DNA of 64,000 nucleotides from Strigops habroptila (taxonomy: Eukaryota; Chordata; Aves; Psittaciformes; Psittacidae). Made by a program: the position numbers and the translations under genes. Positions 11,146 to 24,049 of this stretch are shown here, piece after piece (positions within the stretch are counted from its first letter, which is position 1; each line of letters opens with the position of its first letter). The notes below the pieces were generated by a model. The model saw only the letters and a list, made by a program, of their open reading frames with translations, did not search any database and was not told the origin of the DNA. The stretch spans positions 5,608,720 through 5,672,719 of the forward strand of contig NC_046358.1 in assembly GCF_004027225.2 (NCBI RefSeq), read 5' to 3'.

Positions 11146-13249
11146 AGTTCTAACACACTGATTTTTCTCCCAGATTGCCAGGTCTGTGAATCTTATTACT
11201 TGGTGGAAGGGAGGGAGAGTGACATACAATCTGATAAGCTTTCTTATTCAACATGCAAAGACCCACACATCCGCAACAATGAGACTTTCACAGCAGCTGC
11301 TTCCAGAGCAGAAAGCAGGATTCCCCCTTCAATGCAGTCAAGACAAAGCACATTATATTCCATATTCTTCCTTGAGCAGACGGGAACAGCATTTCTGAAA
11401 AACAGCAACAGACCTTAAATTCAAAACCTAAACTTTTGAAAACAGTCAACTTTGAGAGTCATGCGACCACAGACCACATCTGCTTACAAGAGACATGACC
11501 TGAGGTCTGGGACCATCAAACACTGAACAACAGCAAGAAAATCATCCTTGTGTTTACCACAGAATGAGGTTGCTGTGTTGTGAGGACTAACCCTCAAGAA
11601 AGCATCTTTCTGGGGGAGAAGTAGTAGTCACAACAACCAAACACACTTTAACACACTGGAAACAGGGCTCTTCCTGCAGGTGTGAGATCAGGGCAAGGCA
11701 GCAAACTCGCGCTCTGTACTCTGCTCTTCTGCACACCCTCTGCCTGCTCCTCGCTGCACAGCAGCTGGTAAAGGAAACGTGCTGACAAGGCGCAGAGAGC
11801 TGCGGCAGCAGCAACTGGAAACGACCGATGACTGTAGCCCAAGGCACAGAGCCAGGACACACTAATTCTCTGATAAAGTTTCCTATTCCTTAGTTTTGTT
11901 TAGAGTAGGCAGTTTATATATATAGTCCCTGCTATGGTACTTCTCACATCCCTTCACAACACAAGTAGCTGTAGGTTTCCTCCAGCAGCTACAGAGCTCC
12001 CGAGCAGCTCTGCAACAACCCATGTTCTGTCCTACCTAAGACTAGTTTGGGTTTTTATTTCCCCCATCTTTCATTTCGGTGGGGTGGGCTGGAGGAGGTC
12101 ATTAGTTATTTTCACCCCTGCTTTTCTCATGTAAAAACTGGCCTCGTATGAAGAAGGACGCAGAGGTGTATGCGCGGATGAGAAAGACACATCACCAAGA
12201 TAATAACTCAGAGCTGTGTTTCAAAAGTGGTTACCCCAGGAAGCCACACGGCCTGTCTGCCCTCACCAGTCTTGCACCAGTGGTATCATCCTGGTACACG
12301 TGCCACAGCTGTGATAGCAGAGAAGTGCAGTAAGGCCAAACTCCACCTGGTCCTGCACAACGTGTCCTGTGTCCGATGCCCTCCTTCCACAGCCCGAAGG
12401 AAAGAAGGGCCGAGCTCAGCAACACTCGGCTGAAATGCTCAAACCACATTTGCCTCCCCAACTAAAAGACACTTTTTTTTCCTTCTGTTTCTATCTCAGC
12501 AGGGGGGTTATGTCTTAGGACTCACTTATCCCACAATCCAAGCCCACTACTCACTAAAGGAAGTAAAAACCAGCTTTCCCTTTTTCTCCTCTCCTCAGGT
12601 ATAACCTTCTCTCTGACACCTGGGGAGCAGCAGATAGTCCAGGATCCTTGGAAAGAGCAGCAGAGCCAAGAGGGCTCTTCCCTACAGACAAACATAGCCT
12701 GCAGTCGCAGCCAGAAACCGGCTGACACAAGTGATCCAATGGGTTAGTCAGAAATGTGACTCAGTGTGAGAGACTCCCTGAGTAAAATCCTTGCAGTGAA
12801 GGGCCTGGCTGTCCTTCCAGGAAAAAGAAAAGCGGGCAGGAATTTTCAGGAGATGAAGTATTGCTGCTTCACCGGTGATCCGAGGTTTACTTCTGGTCCA
12901 GAGCAAAATACCCATCCTGACACATCTGTGGCACAACAAGTCCCAGTGAAACGGCACAACGAAGAGTCACCACCTGCATAAGCAACATTACCTTTGAACA
13001 GCACCACCCAGGCTGACAGCTGTGCAGACACCTTTGTGTCCTAGGAAGGATCTGGGTGGTTGCGATCTGGGTTGACAGGATGCGATGGGTGAATGGAACA
13101 CAGAAAGGCAGAGCTGAGCGGAGCAGACAAGGGGAACAGACGGCAAACAAGTTACCGCAGAGCAAACCAACATCTCCGTGCTGCACCCGGCAGCATCTCC
13201 CGGGACACCAAACGATAACGCTGCTCTCCCGACGCACGGCAACTGACAT
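11146..13249. other. No gene supported
   Basis: About 2.1 kb between a CR1 tail and the ACP2 CpG island. No protein family is recognisable in either strand. If a minus-strand gene starts in the island, this would be its first intron. Confidence 0.45.
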
Positions 13250-14790
13250 CCCCCGAACTCCTGCTCTAACGCGCCAGGTCCCGCTGCTGCCGCCCGACCC
13301 GACCCCTTCCACCGAGGGACCGCATCCCACCGCACAACCGCAGCCTCCGAGGCGCCGGGCTGGGCCCCGCTGCCACCGGCAACACCGGCCCCGCACCGGC
13401 TCCCACCCTCCGTCCACAGCGCGGGGGAGCCCGGCCCGCACCCGTCAGGCCCGGGGAAGTTCAGCGGGACGGGACAGGCCGCTACCGCCACCGCTTTTCC
13501 TTCCAGCGCCCTTCCAGCGCCGCCCGGCCCGGCCCGGCGCGGCAGCACCACAGTGCGCTGGGCCGCCGGCACCGGGTCCCAGGAAGCGCGGCCGCGGCTC
13601 GGGCCGGCGCAGGCCGCGGGGCGGGAGAGCGCGTCCCGATCCCACACCGGGAGTCACGGACACGCGGAGTGCCCGGGCCAGGCCGGCGAGGGGGAGAACG
13701 ATGAAGAAAGAGAAGGAGAAGGTAAAAGGGGGAAGAAAGGGAACGGGGCAGGAGCGCGCGCCCCACGAACAGAACCGAGAGGAAAGTTACCGGCGCGGCC
13801 CGCGGCTCCCCGGCGGTGCGCGGCCGCCGCCCCCCGTGCGCAGAGTGCTGCGGGAGGCGAGGGGCGGCCCGGCCCGGCGCGGGTCCCGGTGCGGTGCGGG
13901 TCGCGGTGCGGGTCCCGGCGGGGCGCCGCGGCGAAGCTGCGCTGATGTCACGCGCGGCGCGGCCCCGGGTCACGTGCGGCGCGGCCCGCCCCGCCCCGCC
14001 GCCGGCCGGCGCGACAGGCCCCGCCCACAGCCCCGCCCACCGTCTCAGCCCCGCCTCCTCGGTCTGTGGCGACCGCGGGGCGCTTCCGGTGTGCGCGGGG
14101 AAAGCCGCGTCCGTGCGGGCCCGCGGGCGGCGGAGGGTCGGTTCCGGGTGGGGTGAGGCGCGATGGCGGCGCGGTGCGGCTGGGCGGGCGCCGTCCTGCT
14201 CCTCGCAGCGCTCTGCCTGCAGCCGCCGCCCGCCCGGCCCCGTGGCCTCCGCTTCGTGACGCTGGTGAGGGGGACGGGACGGGGCGCGGCGGGACGGGAC
14301 GGGGCTGCCCCCCGGGGCGCGGTGCTGACGCGGTGCCGCCCGCAGGTGTACCGGCACGGGGACCGCTCGCCCGTCAAGGCCTACCCGCGGGACCCCTACC
14401 AGGAGGACGCTTGGCCGCAGGGCTTCGGGCAGCTCACGCAGGTGCTTGCGGGGCCGGGGCCGGGAGCGGGGTTCGGGGTCAGGACTGTCGGTAACGCGCG
14501 GTGCCGTTGCAGGTGGGGATGCGGCAGCAGTGGGAGCTGGGCCGGGCCCTGCGGCGGCGCTACCGCGGCTTCCTCAGCGACAAGTACCGGCGGCAGGAGG
14601 TACCGGGGCGCGGGGGGCTGCGGGGGGCGGCTTCCCTCGGCGGGGAAGCGCCGGGGCCGGGTCTTGTCTCGGTGTTCGTGTTTCCCAGCCCGCCCCCAGC
14701 GCAGGCGGGAGCAGAGGGGCCGAGCAGCGGCGGGGCTGGGAGGCTGCCGGAGCCGCCGGCTTGGGACCGCAGGGGATCCATACTCCAGGC
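13250..14790. promoter_or_regulatory. CpG island, probable bidirectional promoter of ACP2
   Basis: A dense GC/CpG-rich block covers the ACP2 start and its first three exons. GC boxes (ccccgccc, ccccgcctcc) cluster at roughly 13985-14060. An ETS-type CTTCCGGT is at 14083-14090 and a related ttccgggt near 14137. No TATA box is evident. On the minus strand a plausible first-exon donor, CGCCG|GTAACT, lies at 13791/13790, consistent with a divergent transcript. In human the divergent partner of ACP2 is NR1H3; here no coding exon of it is visible, so that identity is inference. Confidence 0.8.
13943..13977 (+). promoter_or_regulatory. CRE-like and CACGTG (CLEAR-like) elements upstream of ACP2
   Basis: TGATGTCA at 13943-13950 is one base from a perfect CRE/ATF site, and GTCACGTGC at 13969-13977 matches most of the GTCACGTGAC CLEAR consensus bound by TFEB/TFE3. 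Both lie about 190-220 bp before the ACP2 ATG in CpG-island context. A CLEAR site suits a lysosomal gene, but CACGTG is also bound by USF and MYC, so the factor is inferred. Confidence 0.55.
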
Positions 14791-17700
14791 GGTGTGCGAT
14801 GGCTGGTGCGCCTTTCTTACTCGAGGTTGTAAGGTTATTCAGTGTGTTTGTGTGTGTCCCGTCAGCTGAGCAGGATGCAGCCCGTGTTGGCTCTGTGGGG
14901 ACCCCAGTGCGCTTCAGGGACAATCTCATGGGCATCTGTGAACATAAGCAGTAGTTACTAACCAGAAATAACCCTCTCATTTGTTTCCACCTATAAAGTA
15001 CCAATGGTTTCAGTCCCCCAAAGCTATTAATTTTCCTCTCTCTCTCTCCAGGATGTTGCCACACTTTACAGTAGTTCTTGAGAAATGGGTAGGTTTCTTG
15101 TGTAAAGAGTCGTGGAGCCCTTGTGGAACCATGTGCTGAGCACAGGGGAAAGTCTGAAACATCCAGAACAGTCAGGAAATCCTCCCAAAATACTCCTGAT
15201 GGTTGGTCAGAGAGGTGTGAGTCAACGGGAACATGAGCAAGTGTCATGCTGAGAGGCATGCCATCACGGGTTCAGATGGACAGTGGGCAGGCAAGACCCC
15301 GTATCCTACACTGGCTCTGCATCTGCTCAGTTGTTTTATCCCAGCTCACTTGGGGTGATTAACCACACTGAGAAGCCCGGTACAACTTTCTGTCATCATT
15401 TCCCCCCTTTTCAGGCTGCCCAGTACATCCCCAGCTTGCCAGAGTTCAGATTGCACCCCTTCTTTGACATTTGCTTCATCAACAAAACTTCCAGAATCGG
15501 CTCAAACAGGATCCTTTAACATTCCTCAGCGGTTCATTTGCAAACATACTTCACTCTTATAAAGCTTTTGCCCGCTGAAACTGTTTTCTTTCCCATGTTT
15601 GAGAAGGAAAAACAAACGGAGGCATATGCAAACACAAGCAGTTGTGCTAACCAAGCCCAAAGCCCTGCTCGAGTTGAGCAACCTCCCTTAGCAGGAGCGT
15701 TGTCTCTGGGTGACAGCCTGTGACCCTCTGTCACCTGACTCAGCGACAGGCTGGAGCCCTGGCAGAGGTGCTGGAGGCAGCACCCAGGGCTTGACCGGCC
15801 TTTGCAACACTTCTACCATTAGAGCCTTATCTTCTAATATATTTCCCTTCTATTTCTTCAGAGCTGACGAAGGAGGGAAGCAGTCCGGGGTAATGAGCAC
15901 AGGGGCAGTGGTTTTCAAGCCATAGTTAAAAGTGGGTAGAAATTATCAGAGAAAAGGCAACTTTTTGTTTTCCTAGTGACTTTTGAGTTTTGAGGCACAC
16001 TTCACATGAGGGATGCTCTGCACAGTGAGCAGATGTGCTTTTTCTTATGTTTCTGTCTCCTCATTGAACATTAAAAGAAAAGAATTCCCCATCTTGACAT
16101 TGTATTTCATTCTTCTGGCTTTTTGTTCGTGGTGTTTCAGGTTCAACGTGCTGGTTTCTAGGTCATTCCTTCATGATTTCCTGTGTTCCTCTTGTTTTCT
16201 CAGTGGCTTCTCTCCAGTCTCCCCCTAAAAGTGTTTTCAGCACACAGATACCACAATACCGAAGTTTTGCCATTTTGACCTTCTGAACTTTTCTGTATTT
16301 TTCTCATTTCTCTTCTGGTGCAGATCTCTCCCTCTGAGCTCTGGAATGAGAAGTCTTGGCCCATTCATCCCAAGAGTCTACAATGATCAAATGAAATCCC
16401 TGCTCCCTCTTTTCCTCCTCTCCTGTTAGTCAGATCGCTCTTGTCTTCATTTCTCAGACGGAAAAACTGAAGTGTGGAGAAGCCAGTTTTTTCCCATGAC
16501 TCCAGCAGGGCATTCCCAGAACTGGGAACTGAATGCAGGAGTCCTGCACATTTCCTGTTTGTGCCATCGTTATCGGCATCTGTCTTGCTCTTATAGAATC
16601 CCAGACTGGTTTGGGTTGGAAGGACCTTAAAGCTCATCCATGGGCAGGGACACCTTCCATTAGAGCAGGTTGCTCCAAGCCCCTGTGTCCAACCTGGCCT
16701 TGAACACTGCCAGGGATGGGGCAGCCACAGCTTCTCTGGGCACCCTGTGCCAGTGCCTCAGCACCCTCACAGGGAAGAACTTCTGCCTAAGAGCTCATCT
16801 CAATCTCCCCTCTGTCACTTTAAAGCCATTCCCCTTGTCCTGTGTCCTGGGTTCAGGCTCTGTCACTATAGGCCCTTGTAAAAAGCCCCTCTCCAGGTTT
16901 CTTGTAGCCCCTTTAGGCACTGGAAGCTGCTTTAAGGTCTCCCCTTAAGGAGTCTTCTCTTCTCCAGGCTGAACCAGCCCAGCTCTCTCAGCCTGGCTCC
17001 ATAGGAGGAGTGCTTCAGCTCTTTTACTCTTCCCCATGCTCAGACTCCTCTCTACTTGTATCCCCTGGGGACAGCACCTGCCCATCCCACTGCTCCAGCA
17101 CAGCCCCCTCCAGTGTTACACACCAAATTGTCTTTGTGTCTGTCCTTACAGTTTTGGCCAGGCTGACATCAGCAAGCTCGGTCCCATCAGCTCCCATTAT
17201 CCTGTTGTCCATGAGCAGCTGCAGGGCACTTGGCAACGTTCCTCAGCGAGTGCATCCAAGGAGCATCACCACTTACAACAGCGTTACTAATGGTGCACTG
17301 TCCTGTCCTGGCAGATCTTTGTCCGCAGCACGGACTATGACCGGACACTGATGAGCGCGGAGGCCAACCTGGCAGGCATGTATCCCCCAGAGGGAGCACA
17401 GGTCTTCAACCCCAACATCTCCTGGCAGCCCATCCCTGTGCACACAGTGGCCAGGTCCGATGAAAGGGTAAGTTAGGCTCAAGGATACGTACTGACTACT
17501 CAGTGTGTTATGCTTTCTCCAAAAGTCTTTGCTTCAGTCTGGATTCAGATTGTCTTAACTCCTCCTGGGACCTACCTTGCAAAGGTTCTTCAGTTCTAAG
17601 ATGAGAATTCAGGGGTTGTGTTCACTCAGCATGTTAGATGCAACACCACAGCAGACCGCAGACGACCTGGACTATGTTGAAGGCAGTACTTGAGGCTGTT

Positions 17701-20700
17701 TAGAGATGCCTCCTGCTTGTCAGGGTTTCATTACAGTTGCACGTGTTGATTCCAAGTTCTGTACTTCCATGTTCAAGCTGCTCTTGTTGTCTCTGCCCAG
17801 CTACTGAAGTTTCCTTTGACCCCCTGTCCACGGTATGAACAGCTACAGAATGAAACCCGGCACTCAGCATTATACGTAAATAAGACCAAAGAGAATTGGG
17901 TAAGCGATTGTTTGCATGAGATAAGGTGGTCTTAGGCTTGTAGTTAAAGTATTATCACCTCTGTATAATCAGAGCTCTGGGAAGAGGGTGGGAATACCTG
18001 TACATGTAATACAGGATGAGGTTAGAAAACTGAAGACCTTTCTCTTTTCTCATACCTACAGCAATTCCTGCAGATGGTGGCAAATGAGACTGGGATCCGG
18101 GATGTCTCTCTCGAGGGTGTTTGGAGCGTGTATGACACACTGTTCTGCGAAGTAAGTTTGGCCATCACCGTACAGCCGCCGGAATTTGGCCTGTGGGACT
18201 CTGGATTTGGTAGAAAATTATTTTGCAAAGTCCCATAAAATCCCCAAAACTTCTCACCATTCCCACCCTGCAGTTACAAGTAATGTTCCGATTTCAGAAT
18301 AACAACAGTTCCCACTCACTAAAGGCATGTGCCAAGAATTACCTGCTTGGCACCCTATAACCTCCCACTTTGTAGCTTAGGTATTGTGCCAGAGCCAGAA
18401 AAAGTCCCACCTGCATAATAAATACCTCTTTTGCAAGTACCTAGAAATGACCACAGCTGAAATCTTTAGATTTCTGTGGACAAGGCTGAGTTAAGCAGGG
18501 TAGAAATGAGATCTCTGGGAACCGAAGAACTTTACGATTTAGATTGGGAGCTTAAATGAGGACTATTCCTGGTTCTATCTCTCTGTTGCTTCAGATCAAT
18601 CACTTTTATTTCTGTGCTTCTGGTAATGCCATCTCTAAAAGAAAATAATGCTCTTCTAGGTTAAGTGGGGTTCATCCGCATCTGGTTTTTGACCTGTTGT
18701 AATGTCCTTTGCCAGAGACGGACTCTAGAGATAGATGTTACCCTTTTACTGTCTGGGGTGAGGCACCAGACTCTATATTCATGTGTTTTTTTGAAAGCAC
18801 ATCTCACGAAGGCTTAAGCAAAATAAAAGATCAGGTTTAGCTGTGCTGTGATAGTGCTAAAGTAGAGATCACATATCCCAGAGACTTACAGTGCTCACAC
18901 ACAAGTTCATTTGTGTGTAACTATATAGCACAGTAAATTATAGAGTTCTTTCATGTCAAAACTAACTGAAGGTGAAGGAAGCCATAAACCTGAGCAGTTT
19001 GATCCTGTGTCATGCTAATCCTGGGGAGGTGCAAGACTACTTGGCTTGCTGGCAGTGGTACCCAGTGGTACGTGCTATTTTGGGGATGTGAAAGATAAAT
19101 CTGCGTGGAATTGCACTTTGCTATGTAAAGTAGCAGCTTGAGTTGCTGCAAGCTGAGAATATTCCAGTCCAGAGCTGTGTTGCACTGTGTAAATTTGCCC
19201 TTTGATACACGAACCCGACCTCCTCTCCTGGAACAGTGAATCAGAGTGAAACAACTGCTGTTGGTAACAAAAATCATTTGATCAGAGAGATCAAGAATTT
19301 CAAATCTCTTTCATTTTCAAGACTCACTGAGCTTGCACACTGAGCCCTGAAGGCCAGCTGACAACCACTGTAATCCCCAAGAACCTGGAGAATGGCTTCC
19401 CAAAATGAAACAATGGCATTGTGAAAAAGGGGAGATTTTACGCTCAAAACTACACCCTCAGGCAAAAAGTCTCACCCGCTTTGGGCTTCCTCCTTTTTTC
19501 TAACTCATAGAAACACTGCTCTGAAGAGGAGGATTGTTTTTCTCACCTGAGCCAGTGGATTCATTGTACCACAAGAAATAGCTGAACTTCCGAGCCATTC
19601 TCACTGTAATTTACTGAAAAACTAACTAAATACCTGAGTTTTTGATGGGAGTTTCTCCAAACCACTCAGAATGGGCCATTAAGGATATTCCGTTTCATCT
19701 TCTGGCAGTTGAATGGGATGTGGCATAGAAAATTGCTCCATCTAATGCCAGGAAACCACAACTGCTGTTTGCCTGCCAGGATAACTAATCCTTTCTTGTA
19801 ATGGGTTGGCTGCAAAGCAAATTCTTCCCTTGGTTCCCAGTTCTGTGTGTTCTGGGTTGGTGTGTGGGGCTTTGTCAAGTGGTGCATCCCAGTGTTAGGT
19901 CTGTAAAGCACTTGATAACTTTCTCCAGGATCATTCAGTGCCCCTCAGGGAAATGGTACACGAGAAACCTCGAGTTCATGCTCGCTCCTTTATCTTTTCT
20001 GTTGGGTTTTGTGTTTGATTTTCTTCTTGATTGAATGGTATCTGCAGGGCAGAATCAGCCACATGTAAAGTAAACGCCCTGAGATTATTATTATCAGTGG
20101 TACAACATGATCTGGCACAGAAATGTAGCTCTTGGATTTTACTCTTCATGCTTCTCATTAGTAATTTCTGGAACAACATTAAACTCCACATCTATTCTTT
20201 GCATACAGCACAGCAGTGTGAGGACTGAAGCATAAATAGGAAAGGGGCATATTTAACACAATACAGGAAACCAGTAGCAGGATGGGCAGGACTCCAAACC
20301 CCCTGACTCCCATCCTCTCATCAACCTGTGCTCCTTGCTACCTGCAGATGAGTATTGTGTTTCTCTTTCTAGCAAGTACACAAAATGGACTTGCCTGAAT
20401 GGGTGACACCAGATGTCATGGCTCGATTGAAGCAACTCAAAGACTTTGGGTTTGAATTTCTGTTTGGGATCCAAGATCGGGTAGAAAAAGCTCGTCTGCA
20501 AGGCGGTGAGTGCACCAGGAGGGAGCTTCATGCTGCTCTGTCTAGTTTCTGCCTCTTAGTAGCTGTTCCCTTTCTTCAGGGGTCCTGCTGGATCACATAA
20601 GGAAAAACCTAACCAAAGCAGCAGAAGTTTCTACCCACCAGAACCTGAAACTGCTTGTCTATTCAGCGGTAAGTGAGAGCTCAGGGGCTTTTATCCATCT

Positions 20701-21986
20701 CCTCCTCCTCACAGGGAACTTGGGCTTGGTGATAGTTTTAACCCTTTCTGGCTTCTCTACAGTCCGTGCAGTGATCAGGACATGCACCTTTGCCTCGGGC
20801 TGGGTGGGGTGTGCGGAATCTGGCATTATTCCTAGGGAGAGCCTGAGGAAATTCCCAACCTGCACTTTGTTCCTATTAGCTTATGCTTGTGGATGAGACT
20901 GGCAGGCTCTGGGGAGCCACTGCTGTGTTTATTTGGTTGATGCTACTCAGATGTGATGTTTCCGCAGTGTAGGTAGAGCCATTCCCCCTTTCCAGCAGCT
21001 TACAGACTGGAAAATCAAGCGTCTCCCAAATGGCTCCCTAGAGATTAATTCTTAAAGAACAACTCAAGATACATGACCATGTTTCACTTCCTCCCCTGGC
21101 ACCACCACAGATCACCATTCTAGCAGTACAGTTCCTCTGCCTTCTTCCAGATGGAAGTTGCAAAGGTGACAGCACTGCCCTGTCCATTACTGGTACAGTC
21201 TGAGCTGCCCTGCCACATGCCTAAGGGTGACTGATTTGGTTTTTTTCCCTCTTCCTCAGCATGACACTACACTTGTGGCACTGCAGATGGCTCTAGATGT
21301 CTACAACAAGATTCAACCACCATACGCCTCATGTCATTTATTTGAGCTGTACCAAGAGGATGATGGGTGAGGGCTGCAGTAAAGACGTCTGCTGTGATTT
21401 CACCTCAAGGGTTAGATACCTAGGCCAGGCTCCACCCTAGGGGGATGCAGTCTTGCTCCTAGTGGCAGATTTAGGAGGAAAACTACCACCAGAAGAAAGG
21501 GAAGCGTGTGCACACTGAGGTTATGGGAAGGGATGACTTCAGTTGGAGGAAGAAGAACAAACCTAAACATGTGGCTATGTTTTGTTTTCAGTAACTACTC
21601 TGTGGAGATGTTTTACCAGAACGAGAGTGGGAAGGAACCTTCCCCACTGACAATCCCTGGCTGTCAGCATAAATGCCCACTGCAAAGATTCTTGGAGCTC
21701 ACAGATCCTGTTATTCCCCAGGACTGGGAGCGAGAATGCCAGGTAGCAACCATCATTCACGATACAGGTGAGCCCAGGCTGGACCCACGTGCAGCACAAG
21801 GGGAAAGCTTGGCTGATCCCATGCTGACCACTTGTTTTCTCCCTTGCAGAACTGTTCGTGGGTCTGGCTGTCTGTGGATCCATTCTTCTTCTCCTCATAA
21901 TCCTCCTCTTGACTGTACTCTTTCGCATACAGTCCCAGCACCCTGGCTACCGGCATGTTTCCAACGAGGGAGAAGATCAGGCCTGA
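14163..21986 (+). CDS. ACP2: ACP2, lysosomal acid phosphatase (11 coding exons, 422 aa)
   Basis: Histidine acid phosphatase that hydrolyses phosphomonoesters in lysosomes; it travels as a type I membrane protein and is then cut free. Coding exons: 14163-14264, 14346-14441, 14513-14599, 17315-17467, 17801-17899, 18062-18151, 20373-20505, 20580-20668, 21260-21366, 21592-21767, 21850-21986. All junctions are GT-AG and keep frame (1269 nt with stop); human ACP2 has 423 aa. Seen in order: signal peptide (about residues 1-30), catalytic RHGDRSP at 37-43 (nucleophile His38), the second active-site pair His-Asp at 284-285 (SAHDTT, split across exons 8/9), seven N-glycosylation sequons (NIS, NET, NKT, NET, NLT, NYS, NES), a transmembrane helix at about 380-402, and a cytosolic tail with the GYRHV tyrosine sorting signal (410-414). 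The start is the first ATG giving a hydrophobic signal peptide, inside a CpG island. Nothing looks broken. Confidence 0.97.
16593..17014 (-). mobile_element. CR1 LINE fragment in ACP2 intron 3
   Basis: Minus-oriented CR1 with gactggtttgggttggaagg, gagcaggttgctccaagccc, ccttgaacactgccaggga and ctccaggctgaaccagccc in order. It covers the CR1 3' region, is antisense to ACP2, and ends about 300 bp before ACP2 exon 4. A small internal deletion follows the terminal segment. Confidence 0.92.
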
Positions 21987-23710
21987 CAGTTGCTTCGACT
22001 CCTTCCCAAGCAGTAGGAGGGAGCAGTGTTGCCCCTAAGGATGATTTGGGCACCTTCAGTTACTGAGCATTCTTTTGCTTTGGCCTTTGCTTCCCAGAAT
22101 GAAGCGGGACTTGATTTTTGGATATTCGCTAAAGGCGACATCCCAGAGAGGGAGGACTGAGCTGTTTCTAATGGAAATGACACCTTAATTCTGCAGCCAG
22201 TGTACTGTGTGGTGCCCCCAGCCCTTTAGAGTTTACCTAGCCTGGGATTCCCAACACGGCCACCTGGAGCTGGGCAAGAGTTTTCCTCTGTTCAAGTGAT
22301 TGTAAATGTTTTACCACTCACCATGACTGTGGCAGAGGGGCCTCCAGCAGCTGCCACATGCAGTGCAGTCAGGAGCTGCATGTCTCTTCAGGGTCAACCT
22401 GCCCCGAGTGCTTTTCTCTCAAGCCACTGGGCTGATGATGATGGTGGGAAGGCTGGGCTCGGAGCAGAGCAGCAATGCACCAAGACTCATCTCCTGTCCA
22501 CGCAGAGGGAGCTGCTGCAGGTGATGGCAGACAGTCAAAAGTGTTTCTTGAGGTTGCTGCCAAGTAATTGCTACTGGCAACTGGTCTTATTTTCTCTCCT
22601 CACATTGTAGCTCAAGAGAAGAGTGGCCTGGAATCAGGACAAGATTGGCAGTAGTTTCTAGGATTCAGCTCTGAGTAGGTGACATATGACCCAAAGAAGC
22701 TTTAAGTGCTTCATGAGAGATGAATTCCTGTGGCCACAGCAAACTCACACCCATTTCTTGTGCAACATTGGCTCTAGAAAGGAAAGTCCCCATAGATTAG
22801 AAACTTGGGCCCCGTGTAAAGATTCAGCCTTTGAATTTCACTTACCCACCTCTGAGTTTCAGGTATCTATTACAGGGATAGCCAGTAGTGCAGGCAGTCC
22901 AGATTTCAGCTGTGAGCCGAAGGAATATGCTTTACCAGCAGAATGGCTTTACGCTGTAATTAAAAGAGATGTAGCAGAGCTGTACCTAAGACTAGATTAA
23001 ATGCCAGGGTCTGTAGTTTTCCTTCCTATCTTTCCTACTGGATGGACAACAAACAAGCAGAAACCCCGCACCTTCACTTCCCACAGGGTTTGGCCAAAGC
23101 ATGGTTCTGTTTCTGGGCTGGCCCCTGTGCGCAGCGCAGCTGCTGCAGGAGCTCCGTGCCAGGCACTCGCCACCTGCCCTGGAGCTCTTGGCAGCAAAGG
23201 AGAGACTGCGGCAGGCACCAGAAGCACAGGCTCTTCACATGGTGATGGTGCATATTCACTTCCCACTTTTACTTCCCTTCCTGGTGCACTTCCCTTCCCC
23301 TCTTGGCGGCTGAAGCCCGTTCTTAGGTTACAGACATTTCCTTTTCTTCCCCTATGGAGTGCCATGGGGACTCTTCCCTACACCGTAACTAGTCTCTCCT
23401 AGCATGGGAACTCTAAATCAGCAGAAGCAGCCTGCTGTTCTCAGCATCTTCCTCACCTTTCTGTCCTCTGAAAATATAATCTATGTCTTTTGTACAGCAA
23501 GATAGTCATAAAGAAAAAGCTCCTGCCCGTGAGAACACGCACAAGAAAGAGGTAATAGAAAGTGCACTGAAGAGGCCCAGACCTGTTTTTTAAAGTCAGC
23601 AAATTTTGCACACAGAGGAAAGGTTTCTATGATGATTTAAACATTTTGACTGTGAATGACTTTCTGTAATTGTTCCAATACATTTCATGATTAAAATCAA
23701 ATTTGCACCT
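21987..23710 (+). other. ACP2: ACP2 3' UTR with ATTAAA poly(A) signal
   Basis: Non-coding sequence after the ACP2 stop. The best downstream poly(A) signal is ATTAAA at 23690-23695; another ATTAAA occurs near 22962. No canonical AATAAA was seen. The proposed end lies about 340 bp from the DDB2 poly(A) region on the opposite strand, so the two genes are convergent with little spacer. Confidence 0.5.
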
Positions 23711-24049
23711 AACTATTCCTCATCTTCTCCAAGAGCTCACAGGGCACCAGTGTGCTCTGTGCTGGCAAACAGGCAGCACTTGCTGCAGTACACCCCATCC
23801 CAAATTAATCCCTGAATTACAGTCCCCCTTCCAGCAGAGTGAGAATTCAGGTAAACTACTTCTGACTGCAGCTAGAGCTTATGACACAGCCCATCTAACC
23901 TGGAAAGGTCTGTTGCAGACACAGTACTATGACTGATACTTCCACAAGTGTTCTAGGTCTCTGTTCCCTCCTGCAGAAGGGTCTCTAACTCCTGCCCCTG
24001 TATAAAGCAGTTCAGCAGAATGCTCAAAGCAGCCACTCTCTCTATTGAA

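Noticed and set aside
1746-13250. NR1H3 coding exons expected from human synteny
   Set aside because: I found no zinc-finger or ligand-binding sequence. At most the first intron is here, so no gene call was made.
13056-14156. A 366-codon plus-strand open frame in the CpG island
   Set aside because: It is Pro/Arg/Gly-rich with overlapping long frames on the other strand, typical of chance frames in very GC-rich DNA, and it spans the ACP2 promoter.
14163-14954. A long open frame starting at the ACP2 ATG and reading through introns
   Set aside because: Splice sites at 14264, 14346, 14441 and 14513 restore the known ACP2 sequence; the read-through residues resemble nothing.
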